Both the position numbers and the translations under genes were made by a program. A DNA stretch of 6,942 nt. Source: UBA2982 sp040081395 (GTDB lineage Bacteria > Gemmatimonadota > Gemmatimonadetes > Longimicrobiales > Gaopeijiaceae). Position 1 is the first letter of the stretch; every line of letters starts with the position of its first letter. The DNA lies in NCBI GenBank assembly GCA_040081395.1, contig JBEBGN010000162.1:1-6942 (forward strand), in the 5' to 3' direction. Of this stretch, positions 1 through 5,160 are shown piece after piece. The notes under the pieces were generated by a model. It searched no databases. It saw only the letters and a list, made by a program, of their open reading frames with translations, and had not been told where the DNA came from.

Positions 1-2097
1 CGCAGTCAGGAACGCACGGTCTTCCCCTTCATTCCGACGCTCGATCGGGGCGGACCGTCGCGCTATGCCCACCTCGACGGCATCGGGGGCGTGGTGCCGG
101 GTCGCCGCCTCGAGCTGTTGCCGTACGTGACCGCGCGCGGTGAGTACCTCAACCTGACGGCACCCGCGGGCGTGACCTTCGCCAATCCGTTCCGCAGCGG
201 ATCCGACGAGTTCACCGACTACGGCGCCGACTTCAAGTATCGCCTCACGTCGAACGTCACCCTGGACGCCACCGTGAACCCGGACTTCGGGCAGGTCGAG
301 CTCGACCCCTCGGTGATCAACCTCACGGACTTCGAAACGAGGTACGAGGAGCGCCGCCCCTTCTTCGTCGAGGGCGCCGACATCTTCAACTTCGGCGAGG
401 GCGGCCCCATGGGGAGCACCGGACGTCCGCCGCAGCTCCTCTACTCGCGCCGGATCGGGCGCGCCCCGCAGGGGGCGGCGCCCTCCTCCGCCGTGTTCTC
501 GGAGATGGACGCCACCACGACGATTCTCGGAGCCGCGAAGGTCACGGGGCGCACGCGCGGCGGCTGGTCGCTCGGCTTCCTGGAAGCGCTCACCGGAGAG
601 GAGTCAGCCCGCTCGATCGACGCGAGTCAGGTGAGGAGCGAGACCGCGGTAGAACCGATGAGCAACTACCTCGTCGGTCGCGCTCGCCGCCAGATCCGTG
701 GAGGAGACACGCGCTTCGGCGCCATCGGCGCCGCGGTCAACCGGTCGCTCTCGGGCACGGGCTTGGACGCCCGCCTGCACTCTTCGGCGTACTCAGGCGG
801 TGTCGACTTCGCGCACGAGTGGTCGAATCGGGCCTACCGGTTCAGCAGCGCGTTCACCGCGAGCTACGTACAGGGAGACCCCGGCGCCATCCTGCGCACG
901 CAGCGCTCCTCGACGCGCTACTACCAGCGCCCCGACGCTTGGCATCTCGACCTGGATACGAATGCCCGGTCCCTCTCGGGCTACTACTTCATGTTCGACC
1001 TCGTGAAGCAGGCCGGAGCGTTCACCGCCAAGACGGCCATGTCCTTCTCGAGCCCGGGCTACGAGGTGAATGACCTCGGATTCCAGTCGGCGTCGGACCG
1101 GATCATGTTCGACACGAACTTCCAGTTCCAGGATCCGGTCCCAGGGCGATTCCTGCGCAACTGGAACATGCGCGGCAGCCCGGACTTCACGCTCAACTAC
1201 GCCGGGGATTGGGTCCACCGGGAGATGAACGGCAACATCAACCTCACCTTCCTGAATTATTGGAGCGTGGGCACGAGACTCGCGTACAACCCGCGCAACG
1301 ACGATGACCGACTCACGCGCGGTGGACCCATCGCCAAGACGCCGCAGCGCTGGAGCGGCACCGCGAACCTGAACTCGGACTCGCGCCGCAGCGTGGTCGC
1401 CCGCTTCAACTACGACTGGAGTTCCGACGAGGTCGGTGGCTGGCATCACGACTTCGGGCTCAACCTGACCGCCAACCCGAGCGAGCAGGTCACGCTCCGG
1501 TTCGGACCGGGCTACCGCCGCGCCTTCAACACCGCCCAATACGTGACCGCTGTCGACGACGCGCTCGCCACCACCACCTACGGCCGTCGCTATCTCTTCG
1601 CCGACCTCGACCAGACCACGCTCTCGCTCGAGACGCGCATGGACGTGACGCTCACGCCGGCGGTCTCGCTCCAGCTCTACGTCGAGCCCTTCATCTCCAC
1701 GGGTGACTACCAGGGCCTGAAGGAGTTCGAGCGCCGTCGCGCGTTCGAGTTCCTCGAGTACGGCGTGGAGGTGGGCACGCTCACGCAGGCACCGACCGGT
1801 GAGTACACGGTGGATCCGGACGGCACGGGCGCGGCGACCGCGTTCAACGTCACCAACCGCGACTTCAGCTACCGCAGCCTGCTGGGCAACGCGGTGCTGC
1901 GCTGGGAGTGGCGCGAGGGCTCGACGCTCTATCTCGTCTGGCAGCAGCGCCGCATCGATTCCCTCACGAACCGTGGACCCTCGGGGACGGATGCCTGGGT
2001 GGGCGACTTCGATTGGGGCCGTGACGCCGCCGACATGTTCGGTGCCCAGGCCGACAACATCTTCGCCATCAAGGTGAACTACTGGTTGAATCCCTGA
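1..2097 (+). CDS. DUF5916-family outer-membrane beta-barrel protein, 5' end missing
   Basis: The reading frame is open from base 1 to the TGA at 2095-2097, giving 698 visible residues; the true start lies outside the window, so the GTG at 91 is internal. The visible N-terminal part reads SRYAHLDGIGG, then PGRRLELLPYV, then a characteristic block NPDFGQVE (277-300), followed by NLTDFETRYEERRPFFVEG (to 375) and LLYSRRIGR (about 439-465). This series is the hallmark of DUF5916 proteins, which usually carry an N-terminal carbohydrate-binding-like domain (here cut off) before an outer-membrane barrel. The rest alternates polar and aromatic residues in short strands, as expected of a barrel, and ends in an aromatic-rich strand (FAIKVNYWLNP) resembling a barrel-assembly signal. 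The biochemical role of the family is not established; export, surface binding or transport are possibilities only. Family assignment is firm; function is unknown. Confidence 0.9.
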   Translation, partial: RSQERTVFPFIPTLDRGGPSRYAHLDGIGGVVPGRRLELLPYVTARGEYLNLTAPAGVTFANPFRSGSDEFTDYGADFKYRLTSNVTLDATVNPDFGQVELDPSVINLTDFETRYEERRPFFVEGADIFNFGEGGPMGSTGRPPQLLYSRRIGRAPQGAAPSSAVFSEMDATTTILGAAKVTGRTRGGWSLGFLEALTGEESARSIDASQVRSETAVEPMSNYLVGRARRQIRGGDTRFGAIGAAVNRSLSGTGLDARLHSSAYSGGVDFAHEWSNRAYRFSSAFTASYVQGDPGAILRTQRSSTRYYQRPDAWHLDLDTNARSLSGYYFMFDLVKQAGAFTAKTAMSFSSPGYEVNDLGFQSASDRIMFDTNFQFQDPVPGRFLRNWNMRGSPDFTLNYAGDWVHREMNGNINLTFLNYWSVGTRLAYNPRNDDDRLTRGGPIAKTPQRWSGTANLNSDSRRSVVARFNYDWSSDEVGGWHHDFGLNLTANPSEQVTLRFGPGYRRAFNTAQYVTAVDDALATTTYGRRYLFADLDQTTLSLETRMDVTLTPAVSLQLYVEPFISTGDYQGLKEFERRRAFEFLEYGVEVGTLTQAPTGEYTVDPDGTGAATAFNVTNRDFSYRSLLGNAVLRWEWREGSTLYLVWQQRRIDSLTNRGPSGTDAWVGDFDWGRDAADMFGAQADNIFAIKVNYWLNP

Positions 2098-2126
2098 GGA
2101 AGGTGTCGACACCGTCGACACCTTCC
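2098..2126 (+). terminator. Perfect 13-bp hairpin directly after the DUF5916 stop codon
   Basis: The arms 2098-2110 (GGAAGGTGTCGAC) and 2114-2126 (GTCGACACCTTCC) are exact reverse complements separated by a 3-nt loop (ACC). The stem begins at the base after the TGA. No T-tract follows (the next bases are CCCAG), so it is not a classic intrinsic terminator. A U-less terminator or 3'-end-stabilising hairpin is the likeliest role. It also sits 29 bases before the next GTG start, so it could influence readthrough into the DMT gene. Confidence 0.65.
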
Positions 2127-2155
2127 CCCAGCCGGCCCCCCTCACCGGAGCCCGC

Positions 2156-2515
2156 GTGCTTCCGCCCATCGCCAAGACGATCCTGTTGCTCGCCGCCTCG
2201 AACGTCTTCATGACGCTCGCGTGGTACGCGCACCTGCGTGAGCTCAGCCATCGCCCCTGGATCGTCGCGGCGCTCGTCAGCTGGGGTATCGCCCTGTTCG
2301 AGTACCTCCTGCAGGTGCCCGCGAACCGGATCGGTCACACCCAGATGTCGATCGGGCAACTGAAGATCCTCCAAGAAGTCATTACGCTCTCGGTATTCGT
2401 GCCCATCGCCACGTTCTACCTGCGCGAACCCGTGAAGCTCGATTATCTATGGGCGGGGCTTTGTCTCTGCGCCGCCGCGTTCTTCATCTTCAGGGGCGGT
2501 CTCGCCACGGAGTAG
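2156..2515 (+). CDS. DMT family protein (DUF486), small integral membrane protein
   Basis: This 119-aa protein starts at GTG 2156, with GGAG at 2147-2150 five bases upstream, and stops at TAG 2513-2515. It is hydrophobic almost throughout, with about four predicted membrane segments: roughly residues 5-22, 35-52, 74-90 and 95-113. Conserved-looking DUF486 signatures are visible: SNVFMTLAWYAHL near the N-terminus, VSWGIALFEYLLQVPANRIGH in the middle (first 20 residues diagnostic), and QLKILQEVITL before the third segment. The family is grouped with drug/metabolite-transporter-like proteins, but its substrate is not known. The length is typical of the family and nothing suggests truncation. The next gene starts four bases after the stop and draws its ribosome binding site from the end of this one, so the two are probably co-transcribed, although no functional link is evident. 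Confidence 0.9.
   Translation: MLPPIAKTILLLAASNVFMTLAWYAHLRELSHRPWIVAALVSWGIALFEYLLQVPANRIGHTQMSIGQLKILQEVITLSVFVPIATFYLREPVKLDYLWAGLCLCAAAFFIFRGGLATE
2509..2512 (+). promoter_or_regulatory. Ribosome binding site of the protease lipoprotein, inside the DMT gene
   Basis: GGAG lies within the last sense codons of the DUF486 gene, seven bases before ATG 2520. With the four-base gap between the genes this supports translational coupling and fixes the start of the downstream gene. Confidence 0.6.
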
Positions 2516-2519
2516 TGTC

Positions 2520-4223
2520 ATGCGGACACGTCACGCACGCCTAGCCATCCTGCTCTTCCTCACCGCGTGTGGAGGGAGTAGCAGCAGCACAGGCCCGACG
2601 GGGACACCCGCGTCGATCACGCTGTCGGCGACGACGGTCAACCTGATTGCGCTGAATCAGACGCAGGATATCACGCCCACGGTTCTCGACGCGGGCGGAG
2701 CGACGATCACGGGGGTTGCCGTCACGTGGTCGTCGAACGCGGGCACCGTGGCCACCGTGTCGAACCAGGGCCGTATCACAGCGATCGGAAACGGCACCGC
2801 GCAGATCACCGCCACGGCGGGTACGGTCCAAGCCACCGTCGATGTCACGGTCCAGCAGGTCGCGGCGACGCTCACGCTCTCGCCCGATACCCTCCGGCTC
2901 GCGAATCCGGGGGACACGGTGCTCGTCGGCCGCACCGTGCGCGATGCGCTCGGGTCCACCATGTCGGGTGTGGCGGTGACGTTCGCGGTCGTCAATCCGG
3001 CGGTAGCGACCGTGGTCGTGTCCACGGGGCGCGTCACCGCGGTCGCGGACGGCGCGACCACCCTCACGGCCCAGGTGGCCCCCGGGGGCAGCGCGCTGAC
3101 GAAGAGCGTCCGGGTCGAGGTGGGGGGGGTATTGCCCCCCGCATATCTCAGGGGCGGGTACCTGAGCACCGCCTATGCCGACACGATCGGACCCGTGAGC
3201 GGGGGCGGGACCGGATTCGTATACGCCGTCACGGCGGGCGCGTTGCCGAACAACCTTTCGCTCAACACGACCAGCGGCGCCATTTCGGGCTCCCCCTCCG
3301 CGTCGGGCGCGTTCTTCTTCCAGATCACCGCGTCCAACGGAACGATCACGGTCTCCGAACGCTACGCGATCACGATCTCCACGAAGCCGTCCTCGGCGTT
3401 CAACCTCTGGCTCACGTACAATGGCGGGCCCCTGCCACCGGCGAATGCACAGACCGCGGTGAGCGCGGCCCTGGCACGATTCGAGGATGTGATCACCGGC
3501 GACATGGGTGCGGGGATCACCTACCCAGCGTCGGGGCTGACCCCGGGAGTCTGCCAGCTCGTCGACGCCTCTCTGTTGAACGGAGCGTTCATCGAAGACG
3601 TGGCGATCCTGATGGCGCTCGACTCGATCGACGGCGTCGGCAACACGCTCGCCCGCGGCGGCTTCTGCGGATACGGCCGGAACCCCGCGCCCCCCTCGAC
3701 GATCACCGGGCAAATGAAGCTCGACGATGACGACGCCGCGGTCGCCTCCGTCACGTACCTCCAAGACGTCATCTGGCACGAGATCGCGCATGCGTTCGGC
3801 GTGGGAACGCTCTGGCAGGGTAGCCTCAGCGGAGTCGGCACGTCGGATCCCAAATACAACGGCACGAACGGGAACACGGAGTGGCTGGCGCTCGGCGGTC
3901 CAACCGCTGGCGTGCCCGTCGAGCTCACCGTCGAGGCGCACTGGCGCGAGGGGTGGTTCAACGCCGAGATCATGACGCCGACCACCGAGGGTTCTGGGGT
4001 TCGCCTGCCGATCAGCCGCATGACCATCGGCACGTTGATCGACCTGGGGTGGTCGGCCTCCTTGAGCGCGGCGGATGCGTATACGCTACCTGGGTGCAGT
4101 CCCGCCTGTACGGTCAGTCCCTTCGGCGCGCCGGGCGCGGGGGCTCCGGGAGGGGCGTTCCACAACGACATCGCGATCGACCCGCTGCTGCCACTCCCGC
4201 CGGGAGCGGTCCGGAAGGACTAG
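2520..4223 (+). CDS. Secreted lipoprotein with Ig-like domains and a leishmanolysin-type (M8) zinc metalloprotease domain
   Basis: The 567-aa protein begins with a lipoprotein signal peptide: basic residues 3-7, a hydrophobic core 8-14 and the lipobox LTAC with the modifiable cysteine at residue 17, followed by a Gly/Ser-rich linker. Two bacterial Ig-like (BIG2) domains follow at about 31-113 and 114-201, both with the VTW/VTF and GRITA/GRVTA-type strands. A putative-Ig (He_PIG-like) domain covers about 204-288 (LPNNLSLNTTSGAISGSP). The C-terminal domain contains HEIAHAFGVGTLW, with zinc ligands H420 and H424 and catalytic E421, then AHWRE with third ligand H474, then the Met-turn EIMTP (M485), and finally ISRMTIGTLIDLGW. 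This order matches the M8/leishmanolysin family of the metzincin clan, so it is expected to be an active surface or periplasmic endopeptidase. No clear cysteine-switch propeptide is visible. Its substrate is unknown. It probably shares a transcript with the DUF486 gene. Confidence 0.9.
   Translation: MRTRHARLAILLFLTACGGSSSSTGPTGTPASITLSATTVNLIALNQTQDITPTVLDAGGATITGVAVTWSSNAGTVATVSNQGRITAIGNGTAQITATAGTVQATVDVTVQQVAATLTLSPDTLRLANPGDTVLVGRTVRDALGSTMSGVAVTFAVVNPAVATVVVSTGRVTAVADGATTLTAQVAPGGSALTKSVRVEVGGVLPPAYLRGGYLSTAYADTIGPVSGGGTGFVYAVTAGALPNNLSLNTTSGAISGSPSASGAFFFQITASNGTITVSERYAITISTKPSSAFNLWLTYNGGPLPPANAQTAVSAALARFEDVITGDMGAGITYPASGLTPGVCQLVDASLLNGAFIEDVAILMALDSIDGVGNTLARGGFCGYGRNPAPPSTITGQMKLDDDDAAVASVTYLQDVIWHEIAHAFGVGTLWQGSLSGVGTSDPKYNGTNGNTEWLALGGPTAGVPVELTVEAHWREGWFNAEIMTPTTEGSGVRLPISRMTIGTLIDLGWSASLSAADAYTLPGCSPACTVSPFGAPGAGAPGGAFHNDIAIDPLLPLPPGAVRKD
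3122..3140 (+). repeat. G8 run and 6-bp G/C hairpin inside the protease gene
   Basis: Eight consecutive Gs (3122-3129) are followed by TATTG and six Cs (3135-3140). G3124-3129 can pair with C3135-3140 around a 5-nt loop. The tract encodes the VGGVLPP linker between the second BIG2 and the He_PIG-like domain. The reading frame is intact on both sides, as shown by the recognisable domains. Such a run is prone to slippage. Confidence 0.6.
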
Positions 4224-4260
4224 GTCGCGCCCCACCTCACGAGCCGCGTGCGTAGAGCGC

Positions 4261-4285
4261 AAGAAGCGCTGCGTCAGCGCTTCTT
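4261..4285. terminator. Perfect 11-bp hairpin between convergent genes, likely bidirectional terminator
   Basis: The arms 4261-4271 (AAGAAGCGCTG) and 4275-4285 (CAGCGCTTCTT) are exact reverse complements around a 3-nt loop (CGT). The structure lies 37 bases after the protease stop and includes the stop codon and last three codons of the minus-strand nucleotidyltransferase. No strong T-tract follows on either strand. Placement between convergent genes favours a shared transcription end. Confidence 0.6.
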
Positions 4286-4768
4286 CTTGTCGAGGAAACT
4301 CAGGTCGTCGAGATCTCTGGGCCGGCCAGTCGCGCGTTTGTTCGTGATCAGTTCGTTCAGGCCGATGTACGGCACGGGGAGATCACCCTCTGTCGAGACG
4401 AGTACGGCATCGACTCGTCCCTTCCACGCCGTCGCGAAATCGACACCCTCGATCGCGTTGATCAAATCGATCCGATTGGGAGGAACGCCGAACTGGATGA
4501 TCGTCCCTTCGGGGCTCAGCTCCTGAGGGACCCGCAGACCAGGGACGTTGCCATCCCAGAACTCATCGAGGGCCGCATATAGACGCGTCAGATTGGCGGC
4601 GTCCCGTGCGTAGAAGAAGTCGACGTCACCTGTCAGTCGTGTATGACCGTGCAGAATGACGGCCTCTCCCCCGACGATGAGATACTGCACCTCGTGCGCA
4701 TGCAGGAGGCGGATGAAGGTCCGGGTATCCGGCGAGAAATGGGTGGCGTTTATCCGGACCGGTGCCAC
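4274..4768 (-). CDS. Minimal nucleotidyltransferase (AbiEii/MNT-like), possible toxin of a two-gene module
   Basis: The 164-aa protein starts at GTG (complement of 4766-4768) with an AAGGA-like site about nine bases upstream, and stops with TGA (complement of 4274-4276). Residues 30-53 contain the nucleotidyltransferase signature: G33-G34, then DVDF with metal-binding D48 and D50. A third acidic residue is likely D101 in RIDLI. The C-terminal part has LITNKRATGRPRDLDDLSFL (138-159), a motif common in AbiEii-type and related DUF6036-like proteins. Such enzymes transfer nucleotides to RNA or protein targets, and several act as toxins; the target here cannot be read from sequence. The upstream gene overlaps this one by 19 bases, implying coupling. 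The C-terminus KKKR is encoded within the terminator hairpin. GC content in sampled lines is about 58-62 percent against about 68-77 percent in sampled lines of the DUF5916 and imuB genes, suggesting transfer. Confidence 0.85.
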   Translation of the reverse strand: MAPVRINATHFSPDTRTFIRLLHAHEVQYLIVGGEAVILHGHTRLTGDVDFFYARDAANLTRLYAALDEFWDGNVPGLRVPQELSPEGTIIQFGVPPNRIDLINAIEGVDFATAWKGRVDAVLVSTEGDLPVPYIGLNELITNKRATGRPRDLDDLSFLDKKKR

Positions 4769-4920
4769 GCGCGCACATCCTTGGCGTCCGCGGGATATAC
4801 GCGATCCTTCAACTCTCTAGCGGCTCGCAAGCGCTCCTCGGGAGTCATGGAGAGCTGCTGTTCCACGTCCCATAGATGTGCCTGCTCGTGGCTTGCAGTC
4901 TTGTTTACCACGCGCTCCAT
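4750..4920 (-). CDS. Small (56 aa) partner protein of the nucleotidyltransferase, candidate antitoxin
   Basis: The start is the ATG complementary to 4918-4920, chosen because GGAGGAG (complement of 4926-4932) lies five bases upstream. Longer in-frame extension toward 5223 is Gly/Arg-rich and lacks such a site. The stop is TAA (complement of 4750-4752), 19 bases inside the nucleotidyltransferase gene. The protein is highly charged: N-terminal residues 1-20 include ASHEQAHLWDVEQQ, followed by MTPEERLRAARELKDRVYP (25-43) and DAKDVRAW. The MTPEERL-x-x-A-R-E-L helix followed by an RVY-type turn and DVR recurs in small proteins encoded just upstream of nucleotidyltransferases, as I recall the arrangement; I cannot name a Pfam family with certainty. 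Gene order, overlap and size fit an antitoxin or cofactor for the NTase, but this is inference. It was not recognised as a DNA-binding protein. Confidence 0.75.
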   Translation of the reverse strand: MERVVNKTASHEQAHLWDVEQQLSMTPEERLRAARELKDRVYPADAKDVRAWHRSG

Positions 4921-4925
4921 CGAGG

Positions 4926-4932
4926 CTCCTCC
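4926..4932 (-). promoter_or_regulatory. Strong Shine-Dalgarno site of the 56-aa gene
   Basis: The minus strand reads GGAGGAG, then five bases, then ATG at 4920. It is the clearest ribosome binding site in the window and decides the short start for this gene over a much longer upstream extension. Confidence 0.7.
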
Positions 4933-4943
4933 GCGAAGCCGGA

Positions 4944-4949
4944 AATATA
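4944..4949 (-). promoter_or_regulatory. Possible -10 element of the nucleotidyltransferase cassette
   Basis: The minus strand reads TATATT, an island of A/T bases in GC-rich surroundings, 23 bases before the ATG at 4920. No convincing -35 is seen 16-18 bases further upstream (GCCTGA is the closest), so this is a weak candidate only. Confidence 0.3.
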
Positions 4950-5013
4950 GCCGAACCACGCCTCCTTCAGGCGCCCGCCCAAGCCCTTCTCCCCTGCTTG
5001 CCCCCCCACCTGG

Positions 5014-5052
5014 TTCGGTGTAGCTTCGGGTCGTATTTCGGTTTTTGTTCGG
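5014..5052 (+). repeat. Four TTCGG pentamers at 11-12 bp spacing
   Basis: TTCGG begins at 5014, 5025, 5037 and 5048, giving start-to-start distances of 11, 12 and 11 bases, about one DNA helical turn each. Further copies occur at 5109 and 5274 on the plus strand, and as CCGAA at 4951 and 5069. The position upstream of two divergent genes suggests a binding array for a regulator, but no known operator is matched. Confidence 0.45.
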
Positions 5053-5160
5053 TATGCGGTCCCCGGCTCCGAAGCCCTGGGTGATGACGATGGGTGTGGG
5101 GGTGCCACTTCGGACGCCGGGGATCGCTGTCTCCGCATCCTCGCCACGTCCCATTCCGCC

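Larger units (their letters stand above)
4921..5160. other. Divergent intergenic region between the NTase cassette and imuB
   Basis: No gene could be recognised on either strand. All frames here are open for long distances because of high GC, but the translations are Pro/Arg/Gly-rich with no known domain. The region carries the ribosome binding site and possible -10 of the minus-strand cassette, an A/T-richer stretch at about 5030-5050, a cluster of TTCGG/CCGAA motifs, an 8-bp inverted repeat (CCGAACCA 4951-4958 and TGGTTCGG 5011-5018) and a 7-bp one (TCCGAAG 5068-5074 and CTTCGGA 5108-5114). It probably holds the divergent promoters. A clear canonical LexA box was not found. Confidence 0.55.

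Noticed and set aside
793..2211. 472-aa open frame on the minus strand
   Set aside because: It is antisense to the well-supported DUF5916 gene, its translation is Arg/Glu/Val-rich without recognisable domains, and long antisense frames are expected at this GC content.
2541..3941. 466-aa open frame on the minus strand
   Set aside because: It lies opposite the protease lipoprotein and is dominated by Arg, Gly and Asp in low-complexity order, typical of a shadow frame.
4921..5160. LexA/SOS box for imuB
   Set aside because: Single GTTC and GAAC half-sites occur (for example 5013-5016 and 5047-5050), but none is arranged with the spacing of the LexA sites I know (GAAC-N4-GTTC or GTTC-N7-GTTC).
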